64,000 bases of DNA from Myxococcales bacterium 68-20 (GTDB lineage Bacteria > Myxococcota_A > Polyangia > Polyangiales > Polyangiaceae). The notes beneath the pieces are model-generated. The model was not told the DNA's origin, did not search any database, and saw only the letters and a program-made list of their open reading frames with translations. This document shows, one piece after another, positions 50,721 through 60,011 of this stretch. The position numbers were made by a program, and so were the translations under genes. The stretch spans positions 1-64,000 of the forward strand of contig MKVQ01000049.1 in assembly GCA_001899635.1 (NCBI GenBank), given 5' to 3'. Position 1 is the stretch's first letter; every line of letters starts with the position of its first letter.

Positions 50721-53480
50721 TCAGGCCGTGCCGCCTCCGGACGTGACCGAGGCGCGCCCCTTCCGGTGCGAGACCTCAGCTTGCGCCGCGGCGAGGCGGG
50801 CGATCGTGACGCGGAAGGGAGAGCACGACACGTAATCGAGCTTGGCGTCGCGGAAGAAGCGGATGCTCTCCGGATCGCCGCCGTGCTCGCCGCAGATCCC
50901 GAGCTTGATCGTGCTCTTCGTCTGGCGACCGCGCTCGACCGCGAGGCGCACCAGCGCGCCGACGCCGTCGACGTCGATCGACACGAAGGGATCCTTCGGG
51001 AGGATGCCGCTCTCGACGTACGCCGGGAGGAACTTGCCGGCGTCGTCGCGGGAGAGGCCCAGCGTGCACTGGGTGAGGTCGTTCGTGCCGAACGAGAAGA
51101 AGTCGACGTTCTGCGCGATCTCACCAGCGCGGAGCGCTGCACGCGGAAGCTCGATCATGGTGCCGAACGTGAACGGCACCTTGGGGCGCGTCGCGAAGAC
51201 CTCGTTCGCGACGTCGTCGACGATCTGTCGCATCCGGGCGAGCTCCTCGCGCGTCATCGCGAGCGGGATCATGATCTCGGGCTGCACCGCCGCTCCCTCG
51301 GCGTCGACGTCGGCAGCGGCCCGGAGGATCGCGCGGACCTGCATCGCGTAGATCTCCGGGTACGTGATCGCGAGGCGACAGCCGCGGTGGCCGAGCATCG
51401 GGTTGAACTCGTGGAGGTCCTTGATCCGCTGCTCGAGCCGGGCAACGGAGACGCCGAGGAGCCCGGCGAGCTCTTCGATCTGCTTCCTCTCGGTCGGAAG
51501 GAACTCGTGAAGCGGCGGATCGAGGAGGCGGATCGTGACCGGGAGACCGCGCATCTCGCGGAAGATCTCGACGAAGTCCCGCTCCTGGTGCGGCAGGAGC
51601 TTCGCGAGCGCGGCCTCGCGGCCCTTTACGTCCTCCGCGAGGATCATCTCGCGGACGGCGCGGATGCGCTCCTCGTCGAAGAACATGTGCTCGGTGCGGC
51701 AGAGCCCGATGCCCTCGGCGCCGAAGCTTCGCGCGGTGCGGGCGTCGAGCGGGGTGTCGGCGTTCGCGCGCACCTTCATCGTGCGGACGTTGTCGGCCCA
51801 GCTCATCAGCTCGCCGAACTCGCCGGTGAGCGCGGCGCTCACCGTGGGGATCGCGCCCTGGTAGACGTGGCCGGCGCCGCCGTCGATCGTGATGACGTCG
51901 CCCTTCTTGACCGTGACCGTCTCGGTCGGCCGGCCGGCGTCGTCGTATTGGGTGATCGTCACCATCTGCTCGGCGTAGCTCACGGCGAGCGCGGAGCAGC
52001 CGGCGACGCAGGGCTTGCCCATCCCACGCGCGACGACCGCAGCGTGGCTCGTCATGCCTCCACGTGCCGTGAGGATGCCGCGCGCGGCCTTCATGCCGTG
52101 GATGTCCTCCGGTGAGGTCTCGACGCGCACGAGGATGACGGCCTCGCCCTGGCCGGCTCGGCGCTCCGCCTCGTCGGCGCTGAAGACGACCTTGCCCTGG
52201 GCCGCGCCCGGGCTTGCAGCGAGGCCGCGCGCGAGGAGCTTCTTCGGCGCGCTCGGGTCGAGGGTCGGGTGGAGGAGCTGATCGAGAGACGCGGGGTCGA
52301 CACGGCAGACGGCCTCGTCGTGCGTGATCAGGCCTTCCTTCGCCATCTCGACGGCGGCGCGGACGGCGGCCGGGCTCGTGCGCTTCGCGGAGCGGCACTG
52401 GAGCATGTAGAGGTGGCCTTCCTGGATGGTGAACTCCAGGTCCTGCATGTCGCGGAAGTGCTTCTCGAGCCGCGCGCCGATCGACACGAGCGTCTTGAAC
52501 GCCTCGGGCATGCGGCGCTCGAGCGACTCGTCGTCGTTCTTGCCGGTCACGCGGATCGGCATCGGCGTGCGGATCCCCGCGACGACGTCCTCACCCTGCG
52601 CGTTCGGGAGCCACTCGCCGTAGAGGACGCGCTCGCCGGTCGATGGATCGCGCGTGAAGGCGACGCCGGTCGCGCTCGTCTCGCCGAGGTTGCCGAAGAC
52701 CATCGCCTGAATGTTGCAGGCGGTCCCCCAGCTCTCGGGGATGTCGTGCATTTTGCGGTAGACGATCGCGCGCTGATTCATCCACGAGTTGAAGACCGCG
52801 CGGATCGCCCACCAGAGCTGCTCCTTCGGGTCGTCGGGGAAGTCCTTCTTCGTCTTGTCCTTGACGATCGCCTTGAACGTCCCGACGAGCTCCTCGAGCG
52901 CATCTGCCGGGATGTCGGCGTCGGTGACCTTCCGGCGAAGCTCCTCGCCGTTGAGGCGCGTCGCGTCGATGCCGCGGTCCTTCGCGATCCGCGCGCGGAC
53001 CTCGTCGAGGGCGTGCTCGAAGTACTCGCGGGAGACGCCGAGCGCGACGTCGGCGTACATGGCGACGAAGCGGCGGTAGGCGTCGAAGACGAAGCGCTTG
53101 TTGCCGGTGCGCTCCACGAGGCCCTTGGCCGTGGCGTCGTTGAGGCCGAGGTTGAGGATCGTGTCCATCATGCCCGGCATCGACGCGCGCGCGCCGGAGC
53201 GGACGCTGACGAGCAGCGGGGCGTTCGGGTCGCCGAAGCGCATGCCGATGCGCTTCTCGAGCGCGACGAGCGCATCGTCGACCTCGGGCCCGAGCTCAGC
53301 CGGCATGGCGCCCGTCGCCGTGAAGCTGCGGCAGGCCTCCGTCGAGATCGTGAAGCCGGGAGGAACCGGGAGTCCGAGCGAGGTCATCTCGGCCAGCCCG
53401 GCGCCTTTTCCGCCGAGCAAGTCGCGACGTGTGGGATCCCCCTCGGCCTTGCCGTCACCGAACGAAAACACGAGCTTCAT
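50721..53480 (-). CDS. ppdK: Pyruvate, phosphate dikinase
   Basis: A 919-residue protein, slightly longer than the usual 870-890. It interconverts pyruvate, ATP and phosphate with PEP, AMP and pyrophosphate in central metabolism. The N-terminal ATP-grasp part begins VFSFGDGKAEGDPTRRDLLGGKGAGLAEM. The swivelling domain has the phosphorylated His479 in GGMTSHAAVVARGMGKPCVAG. The C-terminal PEP/pyruvate barrel has GIGLCRTEHMFF, GICGEHGGDPESIRFF and the catalytic Cys886 in YVSCSPFRV. The start is the ATG giving MKLVFSFGDG; an upstream in-frame extension is not conserved. glyS lies 64 bases upstream on the same strand, so they may be co-transcribed. Confidence 0.96.
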   Translation of the reverse strand: MKLVFSFGDGKAEGDPTRRDLLGGKGAGLAEMTSLGLPVPPGFTISTEACRSFTATGAMPAELGPEVDDALVALEKRIGMRFGDPNAPLLVSVRSGARASMPGMMDTILNLGLNDATAKGLVERTGNKRFVFDAYRRFVAMYADVALGVSREYFEHALDEVRARIAKDRGIDATRLNGEELRRKVTDADIPADALEELVGTFKAIVKDKTKKDFPDDPKEQLWWAIRAVFNSWMNQRAIVYRKMHDIPESWGTACNIQAMVFGNLGETSATGVAFTRDPSTGERVLYGEWLPNAQGEDVVAGIRTPMPIRVTGKNDDESLERRMPEAFKTLVSIGARLEKHFRDMQDLEFTIQEGHLYMLQCRSAKRTSPAAVRAAVEMAKEGLITHDEAVCRVDPASLDQLLHPTLDPSAPKKLLARGLAASPGAAQGKVVFSADEAERRAGQGEAVILVRVETSPEDIHGMKAARGILTARGGMTSHAAVVARGMGKPCVAGCSALAVSYAEQMVTITQYDDAGRPTETVTVKKGDVITIDGGAGHVYQGAIPTVSAALTGEFGELMSWADNVRTMKVRANADTPLDARTARSFGAEGIGLCRTEHMFFDEERIRAVREMILAEDVKGREAALAKLLPHQERDFVEIFREMRGLPVTIRLLDPPLHEFLPTERKQIEELAGLLGVSVARLEQRIKDLHEFNPMLGHRGCRLAITYPEIYAMQVRAILRAAADVDAEGAAVQPEIMIPLAMTREELARMRQIVDDVANEVFATRPKVPFTFGTMIELPRAALRAGEIAQNVDFFSFGTNDLTQCTLGLSRDDAGKFLPAYVESGILPKDPFVSIDVDGVGALVRLAVERGRQTKSTIKLGICGEHGGDPESIRFFRDAKLDYVSCSPFRVTIARLAAAQAEVSHRKGRASVTSGGGTA

Positions 53481-53544
53481 GGCTCGTGACTCTACACAAG
53501 ATGAGGGCCGCTGAAAGGGCGTTGCTCGGGCTGTTTGCAGCTCC

Positions 53545-55659
53545 TCAGACGAGGCGCGAGAAGTCGCCGATGCGCAGCATGCACTTCGCGCCGTGCGAGA
53601 GGAGCTCGAGGCGCTTCGGGGTGCGCGCGTCGTTCGGATCGTTGACGAGCGTGCGGTTGAATACGTCATCGAGCCGCGCCGCGAGGTCCTCGGCTCCGGC
53701 GAGAGCAGCCGTCACGGCATCCTCGGTTTCGAGCGCCTTCGTCGAGGCGTCGACCTTCACGATGACGTCGACGATCGCGTGGTCGTCCGCCTTCTCGAAG
53801 ATGTCCTTGCCGTGGAGCACCGGCTTCGCTTCCTTGGAGATACCGCTGAGCCGCTTTGCGACCGTGCGCGCCTTCTCGAGCCACGCGCGGCCCTCGGTGA
53901 GCGCAGTGTGGAGCGCCTTCGCGCGCGCGAGCACATGGGCGGGGCGATCGAGATCGCCGCCCGCACACGCGGCATCCGCAGCCGCGTTCGAGGTCTGCGT
54001 CGCGATGACGCCGCGGAGGCGCTCGTGGGTGAAGTCGCGGAGCTTCTTGACCGTCTCCTCCAGCGAGAGGTCGAGCTTCTTCCCGGCCAGCCCCTCGTAA
54101 GCCCAAGCGAAGAGATCGCTCAGCGCGAGTGCCGCGTACGCGGGGTTCCGCTTGGAGCTCTCGAGGAGCGTGCGCAGCGTGGCGATGCATGCGCGCCGGA
54201 GCGCGAACGGATCGGCGGCGCCGGTGGGGGAGAGGCCGACGGCGAAGCAGCCGACGAGCGAGTCGAGGCGATCGGCGAGCGCGACGCAGGCGGAGATGTC
54301 GTCCTCGGCGACGGGGCCTTCGGCGCCGATCGGGCGGTAGTGGTCACGAACGGCGTTCGCGACCTCGGCCGGCTCCTTCGCATGCAGGGCGTACTCACGC
54401 CCCATCTCGCCCTGCAGCTCGGGGAACTCGCCGACCATGAGCGAGACGAGGTCGAACTTGCAGATGTGCGCGGCGCGACGCACGAGCGCGATCTGGTCGT
54501 CCGTCAGACCGATCGCGGATGCGATCTTGGTCGCGAGCGCCTCCATGCGCGTGACCTTCTCGCGCACCGTGCCGAGGCGGTTGTGGAAGACGATGCCCTG
54601 GAGCTTCTCGACGCGGTCTTCGACCTTCGCGCGCCGATCCTCCTCGTAGAAGAACTTCCCGTCCGCGAGGCGCGAGCGCATGACGCGGTCGTTGCCCTTC
54701 GCGATGCGCGCCGGATCGAGGGCCGTGTTCACGACCGTGAGGTAGTGCGGCAAGAGCTCATCCGTGGCACCCGCCTTCGCCACGCAGAAGTACTTCTGGT
54801 GGCCGCGAGCGACGGCGCGGATCACGGACGCGGGGAGGCCGAGGTACTCCTTCTCGAAGGAGCCCGTGACGACGTGGGGATCCTCGACGAGGGACGCGTT
54901 CTCGTCGACGAGGTACGGATCGGGATCGTGGACGCCCCCGACCGCCTTCGCCGCGTCGGCGACGCGCTCCATCATCGTCTTCTCTCGCTCATCGCGGTCG
55001 ACGAGCACGTTCGCGGCGCGCATCGCCTCGACGTAGGCCGACGCCTCCGCGATCTCGAGCTTGCCGGGCGAGAGGAACCGGTGCCCATGCGACGTCCGGC
55101 CTGATCGAACCCCGGCGAACGTGACGTCGACGGTGTCCGCCCCGGAGAGCGCCACGAGCCACTGCACCGGACGGCCGAAGGTGGCGTCGCCCGCGCCCCA
55201 CCGCATCGACTTGCGGAACGGGATCTCCGCGCAGATCTCGGCGAGCGCCTTGCCGAGGAGCTCGCGTGCGTCGCGACCGCGCTCCTGACGCCGGCCGGAG
55301 AGGTAGCGTCCGGCCTTCTGCTTGCCGGAGGCGGCCCGCTCGACCACCGAGAGCTCGTCCAGCGAGATCCCGAGCTTCGTCGCGAAGGCTTCCGCTGCCT
55401 TCGTGGGCTTGCCGTCCTTGTACGACGCCGACTCGGGCGGTCCGATGACCTCCTCGTCGAGGTCGGGCTGCTTTTCGGCAACGTCGTCGACGAGGAGCGC
55501 CAGACGGCGCGGAGTACCGAGCGCGCGGACGTTGCCGTGCGTCAGTCTGAGCGCCTCCAGCTTCGTGCGGGCGAGGCCCGGAAGCGCCGCGAGCGCGGCG
55601 TCGACAAAAGAGGAGGGGAGCTCCTCGGTTCCGATCTCGAGCAGGAGGGCGTTTCCCAT
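53545..55659 (-). CDS. glyS: Glycyl-tRNA synthetase beta subunit
   Basis: A 704-residue protein, a normal length. It partners with the alpha subunit (GlyQ, not in the window) to attach glycine to tRNA-Gly. The start is MGNALLLEIGTEELPSSFVDAALAALPGL. The family core GPPESASYKDGKPTKAAEAFATKLGI, MRWGAGDATFGRPVQWLVAL, GHRFLSPG, HQKYFCVAKAG, RSRLADGKFFYEEDRRAKVEDRVEKLQGIVFHNRLGT and HICKFDLVSLMVGEFPELQGEMGREYA are all present. The C-terminal anticodon-binding part is complete. It is upstream of ppdK on the same strand. A separate beta subunit indicates the alpha2beta2 bacterial enzyme type. Confidence 0.97.
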   Translation of the reverse strand: MGNALLLEIGTEELPSSFVDAALAALPGLARTKLEALRLTHGNVRALGTPRRLALLVDDVAEKQPDLDEEVIGPPESASYKDGKPTKAAEAFATKLGISLDELSVVERAASGKQKAGRYLSGRRQERGRDARELLGKALAEICAEIPFRKSMRWGAGDATFGRPVQWLVALSGADTVDVTFAGVRSGRTSHGHRFLSPGKLEIAEASAYVEAMRAANVLVDRDEREKTMMERVADAAKAVGGVHDPDPYLVDENASLVEDPHVVTGSFEKEYLGLPASVIRAVARGHQKYFCVAKAGATDELLPHYLTVVNTALDPARIAKGNDRVMRSRLADGKFFYEEDRRAKVEDRVEKLQGIVFHNRLGTVREKVTRMEALATKIASAIGLTDDQIALVRRAAHICKFDLVSLMVGEFPELQGEMGREYALHAKEPAEVANAVRDHYRPIGAEGPVAEDDISACVALADRLDSLVGCFAVGLSPTGAADPFALRRACIATLRTLLESSKRNPAYAALALSDLFAWAYEGLAGKKLDLSLEETVKKLRDFTHERLRGVIATQTSNAAADAACAGGDLDRPAHVLARAKALHTALTEGRAWLEKARTVAKRLSGISKEAKPVLHGKDIFEKADDHAIVDVIVKVDASTKALETEDAVTAALAGAEDLAARLDDVFNRTLVNDPNDARTPKRLELLSHGAKCMLRIGDFSRLV

Positions 55660-55815
55660 CGTGGCCGCGCGACGCTAGCAGAAACCGGGCCCGTTGTTCA
55701 CGCTCCTCCTCTTGTGCCGGATGGCCTCGAACAGCGATAGCCTCAGCTCTGGCTGCTCGCTCGCATGAGCGCACACGGCTTCGACGTCGAGGCCAGGAAG
55801 GCCGCGGGGTAGGGG

Positions 55816-56415
55816 ATGCGTCTCGAAGGTCGCGCTGGTCGAATGCTCCTCGTCGTGGCCCTGGCGGCTCCAGCGTCAACGCTTGGGCTTGCCTGCCGCG
55901 ACAACATGTTCACGGGGAGCCTCACGCCCGTCCCGCCGGTGCACCGGCTGCCACCGGACGTGGCAGGCGCGGTGATCCTGCTCGACACCGATCCGGTCAT
56001 CGAGACGAAGGACCCGAGCCATGTCGTTCGCGCGAACGAGCAGGGCGTACCTCGAGGCTATCGCGAGGCGATGGCGAAGGCGCTCGAGCTCGGCGGCTTC
56101 AAGGTCACCGCGAAGGCGAGCGACCGTCACGATCTCGTCGCCCGGCTCGCGATTGCCGTGAGCGAGGACGGCGACGACGTCCGGCAGGTCTATCGCTGCG
56201 GGCTCGTCGCGCCCGGTACAGGATCGATGCTCGTCGCCCAGATCGACTGGTCCTGGCCGAAGGGCACTTACGTCGAGACGCTTTCGGTCTTCGACTTCGC
56301 GACCCACAACGTGGCGACGGAGGTCGTGACGTCGCCTCGGGTCCTCGATCATCTGCGTAGCGCGCGTAGCAGCGTGACTCGGATGTCGGACGGATCCGAC
56401 GCACGAGACCACTGA
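55816..56415 (+). CDS. Putative lipoprotein of unknown function
   Basis: A 199-residue protein. ATG 55816 has GGGTAGGGG just upstream. The signal peptide ends in TLGLAC. The mature part begins RDNMFTGSLTPVPPVHRLPPDVAGAVILLDTDP and contains GYREAMAKALELGGFKVTAKASDRHDLVARLAIAV, then beta-rich segments to SVFDFATHNVATEVVTSP. This alpha/beta layout recalls small envelope lipoproteins such as DUF4136-like ones, but no family is claimed. It is divergent from glyS. Confidence 0.78.
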   Translation: MRLEGRAGRMLLVVALAAPASTLGLACRDNMFTGSLTPVPPVHRLPPDVAGAVILLDTDPVIETKDPSHVVRANEQGVPRGYREAMAKALELGGFKVTAKASDRHDLVARLAIAVSEDGDDVRQVYRCGLVAPGTGSMLVAQIDWSWPKGTYVETLSVFDFATHNVATEVVTSPRVLDHLRSARSSVTRMSDGSDARDH

Positions 56416-56512
56416 GCGCGTCTCGATAGCGTATCGATATCGTCGAAAGGCCCGAAATCACGGGTGTCGCGTTGCGTGTCGATGACAGTGGAGCTAGGAA
56501 CCCCGCGCTCAG

Positions 56513-58924
56513 ATGAGTCATCCGCTCACGATTCGCCGCACGCTTGCTTGCGTCCTCTTTGGTTCAATCACCGCCTTCGCCCTGCAGGCAGGTTGCGGCG
56601 ATACGACCGGGGCCACCTATACGTTCCCCGAAGAGGAGTTCGACGGCTCCACCGGGCCGACCCCGCCCGGGTTCGAGAACGGCGATGGATCGAGCGGCAA
56701 CATCGGCAATCCCGACGCGACGGGCATCCTCGACGTCACGCCCGCCACCGCGACGATCAACGTCACGATCGTGAACGGCGTCGTCACCGCCCCGAAGCAG
56801 ACGTTCACCGCGTCGTACAACGGCCAGCCGGTGACCGGCGTCACCTGGCTCTTCGACCGCGGTGAGCTCGGCGACATCAGCAAGGCCGGCGTGTTCACCG
56901 CGAGCGGTACGAACGTCGGCGAGGGCGTCGTCACGGCCCGCTACGGCGCGCGTGAGGGCACGGCGACGGTCAAGATCGTCGTCAACTCCACGCAGAACGG
57001 CGCGCCCACCGGCGCCGACGCGGGTGGCGGCTCGGGCGGCATCGGCGGCGTCGGCGGTGAGCCGCTCGGCGCGGACGTCGCGGCGAACATCGTGACGAGG
57101 CTGAAGACGCAGTCGAACCCGCCGGCCAGCGCCGCGGAGCTCGGCTTCCTCTACCCGTACGACAAGACCGTCTGGCCGCGTGGGCTCCTCCCGCCGCTCC
57201 TCATGTGGCAGTCGACGCGCGAGGCGTCCGCCGTCTACGTGAAGCTCTCGCAGGGCAACTACACCTTCGAGGGGACGTACTCGCTCGCGCAGTTCCCCGC
57301 GGGCAGCGACGCTCGCAGGCGCGTGCGCCTCGAGGAGTCGGCGTGGAAGACGGCGACGCAGGGCAACACCGGCGACGACCTGAAGCTCGAGGTGAAGATC
57401 TATTCGTCGGCGGACGACAAGGTCTACGGCCCGATCTCGCGCACGTGGAAGGTCGCCCCGGGCGTGCTGAAGGGCACGGTCTATTACAACTCCTACGACT
57501 CGTCCCTCACCGCGGGCGGTGGCGCCGAGATGGGCGGCGTCATCAAGATCCGCCCGCGGTCGCCCGATCCCGAGCTCGCGCTCCCGAACATGGCGGGCAA
57601 GTGCCACGTCTGCCACAGCGTCTCGGCCGACGGCTCGACGCTGTGGGTGCAGGACGCGACCGGTCCGGTGGGCACGGAGACCGAATACGCGAACGGCGCG
57701 TCGTGGAACCTGAAGAACGCCAGCAAGGTCGCCGACTACAAGGCCGTCGGCGCCGGCGGGAACATCGCCAACGACCACAAGTTCACGTGGTCGGCGCCCT
57801 ATCCCGACGGCTCGTTCGCGCTCGCAAGCGCCTACTACGCACGCGAGGCGTACACGCGCGGCGACTCGAAGCTCTTCAAGCGCTCGGACGGTAACGAGCT
57901 CGCGACCTCCGGCTTCACGAACACCGTGAAGAGCGCGGTGACGCCGGCATTCGCTCCGGACGGCCGGAAGGTCGTGTTCAACTTCTGGGAGGGCCCCGGT
58001 GGCGGCGGCGTCACGGCCGGCGCGGGTCGCTCGCTCGCGGTGATGGACTTCAGCTGCGGCGCGGCCGCGGGCTCGATCACCTGCGCGCCGAACGCGACGA
58101 ACCAGTTCTCGAACCTCCGCGAGATCTACCGGGACAACGCGCGCTGGCCGGCGTGGCCGACCTTCCTCCCCGACAACTCCGCGGTCGTGTTCCACAACAC
58201 GAAGCACGGCGGCGAGTGCGCCCCGGCTGCGCCGAACAACACGAAGGACGGCTCGAACGAGTACATCCCGTACAAGCCGAGCACGAGGAACTGCCAGCTC
58301 ACGACCTGGTACGGCGCGACGTCCGAGCTCTGGGTCGCCTCCGCGGGCGCGACGAAGAGCGCGCGCCGGCTCGACGCGGCGAACGGCAACGGTCTCGACC
58401 TGCCGACGAACGCCGACCACCCGAACGACACGCTCTTCAACTACCAGCCGACGGTGAACCCCGTCGCGTCCGGCGGTTACTTCTGGGTCGTCTTCACCTC
58501 GCGCCGCATCTACGGCAACCTCCTCACGGGCAAGCCGTGGGGCGACAACAACGGCGACGGCGGCGGTCCGCAGAAGAAGCTCTGGGTCGCGGCGATCGAC
58601 ATCAACAACCCCAACGCGGGCGCCGACCCGAGCCACCCGGCCTTCTACCTCCCGGGCCAGGAGCTCGACGCGGGCAACTCGCGCGGCTTCTGGGTCGTGG
58701 ATCCGTGCAAGGCCAACGGGAACAGCTGCGAGACCGGCGACGAGTGCTGCAACGGCTTCTGCCGCAAGGACGACAAGAGCGGCGGGCTCGTCTGCATGGA
58801 CAAGCCGCCGGGCGCCCAGTGCGTGCAGGAGTTCGAGAAGTGCACCGTGGACGCGGACTGCTGCGATCCCAAGTACGAGTGCATCGCGAACAAGTGCACG
58901 CGTCCTGATCCGAACGTGAAGTGA
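56513..58924 (+). CDS. Large lipoprotein: Ig-like domain, PD40-type propeller, one CXXCH motif, Cys-rich tail
   Basis: An 803-residue protein. The signal peptide ends in ALQAGC. Residues about 70-160 form a bacterial Ig-like (Big-type) domain (DVTPATATINV, QTFTASYNGQPV, GVFTASGTNVGEGVVTARY). A Gly-rich linker leads to a large beta domain. Residues 364-368 are CHVCH in GKCHVCHSVSADGS, a c-type heme attachment motif, placed just before propeller-like repeats (FTWSAPYPDGSFALAS, PAFAPDGRKVVFNF, PTFLPDNSAVVFHN). The last 70 residues hold a disulfide cluster (CKANGNSCETGDECCNGFC, CTVDADCCDPKYEC) of the dickkopf/knottin type. It is an outer-membrane lipoprotein. Heme binding is suggested by the motif alone. 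Confidence 0.9.
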   Translation: MSHPLTIRRTLACVLFGSITAFALQAGCGDTTGATYTFPEEEFDGSTGPTPPGFENGDGSSGNIGNPDATGILDVTPATATINVTIVNGVVTAPKQTFTASYNGQPVTGVTWLFDRGELGDISKAGVFTASGTNVGEGVVTARYGAREGTATVKIVVNSTQNGAPTGADAGGGSGGIGGVGGEPLGADVAANIVTRLKTQSNPPASAAELGFLYPYDKTVWPRGLLPPLLMWQSTREASAVYVKLSQGNYTFEGTYSLAQFPAGSDARRRVRLEESAWKTATQGNTGDDLKLEVKIYSSADDKVYGPISRTWKVAPGVLKGTVYYNSYDSSLTAGGGAEMGGVIKIRPRSPDPELALPNMAGKCHVCHSVSADGSTLWVQDATGPVGTETEYANGASWNLKNASKVADYKAVGAGGNIANDHKFTWSAPYPDGSFALASAYYAREAYTRGDSKLFKRSDGNELATSGFTNTVKSAVTPAFAPDGRKVVFNFWEGPGGGGVTAGAGRSLAVMDFSCGAAAGSITCAPNATNQFSNLREIYRDNARWPAWPTFLPDNSAVVFHNTKHGGECAPAAPNNTKDGSNEYIPYKPSTRNCQLTTWYGATSELWVASAGATKSARRLDAANGNGLDLPTNADHPNDTLFNYQPTVNPVASGGYFWVVFTSRRIYGNLLTGKPWGDNNGDGGGPQKKLWVAAIDINNPNAGADPSHPAFYLPGQELDAGNSRGFWVVDPCKANGNSCETGDECCNGFCRKDDKSGGLVCMDKPPGAQCVQEFEKCTVDADCCDPKYECIANKCTRPDPNVK

Positions 58925-58938
58925 TCACGTCGTCGTCG

Positions 58939-59014
58939 CGCGTCGCGTCTTCCGGCGCGACGCGGCGACGGTCCGATCCTCACCGGATCGGATCGCGGAT
59001 GACGGGGCCGATCC
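58939..59014. terminator. Cluster of hairpins between convergent genes
   Basis: CGCGTCGCG (58939-58947) pairs with CGCGACGCG (58956-58964). Next, CCGATCC-TCACC-GGATCGG and a second similar hairpin around the GNAT stop form two tandem units of about 32 bases. The region separates the large lipoprotein (plus, stop 58924) from the acetyltransferase (minus, stop 59015), so it may stop transcription both ways. Confidence 0.5.
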
Positions 59015-59821
59015 TCACGGGATCGGACCGCGCATGAACATCGTTTCGAGCCTCAGCGTCGCGCCGGCGCGGAGGAGAGCCTCGGCGAGGTCGGGCTGAT
59101 CTTCGACCATGACGACGACGGACGCGTGCTCCGGCAGCGCGAACGGTCGGAGGGCGCGGAGGAGCGACAGCGCGTGCGCGAGGTCGGGCGTCCGGAATGG
59201 GCGGATACTGGGGAACCCGACGTCGAATACCCCGAGCGCCGTCCGCCCCGGCTCGGTCGTGATCGCTCGGAGCACGCACCCCCGCGCCCGCCTGCCTGCG
59301 AGGTTGCCGCGCTGCACCCCGCACTCCGCTTCGAGGACCGCATCCTCGTCGGGCGCGATCTCGCGCGCGTGGGCCGCGAGCGGTGCCGCGCTCTCGGGCT
59401 GGCGATCCACGATCGCCCATTCCATCCGCAGGCTGTGGTTCGTGTGCGAGCGCGTGAGGCCGAAGCTCTCGTAGAGGCGGATCGCGGGTGCGTTGTCCGG
59501 GCGGACGTTGAGGGTCATCTGAGTGCATCCCGCGTCACGCGCCCGGCGGACGACCTCGGCCATCAGCGCGCGGCCGACACCGTCGCCTCGCGCCTCCGGA
59601 GCCGTGACGATGTGCGAGAGGTGCACGACCTCGTTCAGCGGATTGAAGAACGCGTAGCCCTGCGCTTGCCCATCGCGTTCGGCGATCAGCGTCGTCGGCA
59701 TCATCAAGGCGATGAACCGCTCGAGCGGATAAATCGGATCGTCGACGCCGAGCTCGAGGCAGAGCTTCGCGTAGGTGCCGTGATCGGTCGGGGTGGCGCT
59801 TCGGATTGTGCTCGCGCTCAT
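59015..59821 (-). CDS. Two-domain GNAT acetyltransferase
   Basis: A 268-residue protein. Residues about 5-135 form a GNAT N-acetyltransferase domain (IRSATPTDHGTYAKLCLEL, VHLSHIVTAPEARGDGVGRALMAEVVRRARDAGC with the acetyl-CoA-binding R-G-x-G-x-G/A loop, LNVRPDNAPAIRLYESFGL). The C-terminal half is a second domain (ALGVFDVGFPSIRPFRTPDLAHALSLL, VVVMVEDQPDLAEALLRAGATLRLETMFM) reminiscent of a degenerate GNAT repeat. It transfers an acetyl group from acetyl-CoA to an unidentified amine. A copy of its last 32 bases lies just past its stop. Confidence 0.9.
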   Translation of the reverse strand: MSASTIRSATPTDHGTYAKLCLELGVDDPIYPLERFIALMMPTTLIAERDGQAQGYAFFNPLNEVVHLSHIVTAPEARGDGVGRALMAEVVRRARDAGCTQMTLNVRPDNAPAIRLYESFGLTRSHTNHSLRMEWAIVDRQPESAAPLAAHAREIAPDEDAVLEAECGVQRGNLAGRRARGCVLRAITTEPGRTALGVFDVGFPSIRPFRTPDLAHALSLLRALRPFALPEHASVVVMVEDQPDLAEALLRAGATLRLETMFMRGPIP

Positions 59822-60011
59822 CGGCGACGAATGTCGCGCGAGGCTTTCGGGAGGGCAACACGAAGGAAGACCCGGAAGAGACGTGGCCGCGTCGGGGCCC
59901 TGAGAGGCTTCCTATCAGCCAGATCCGCGAGATTTGCCGATAAATCTCGGCCAGAGCCGGGCGGATACGCGCTTGTCGGGCGCGTTTTGGCCATGGTATT
60001 CCTTCGGCCCC

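Noticed and set aside
56564-58636. 690-codon minus-strand frame opposite the large CXXCH lipoprotein
   Set aside because: Arg/Val-rich antisense product without any known pattern; the opposite strand is clearly coding.
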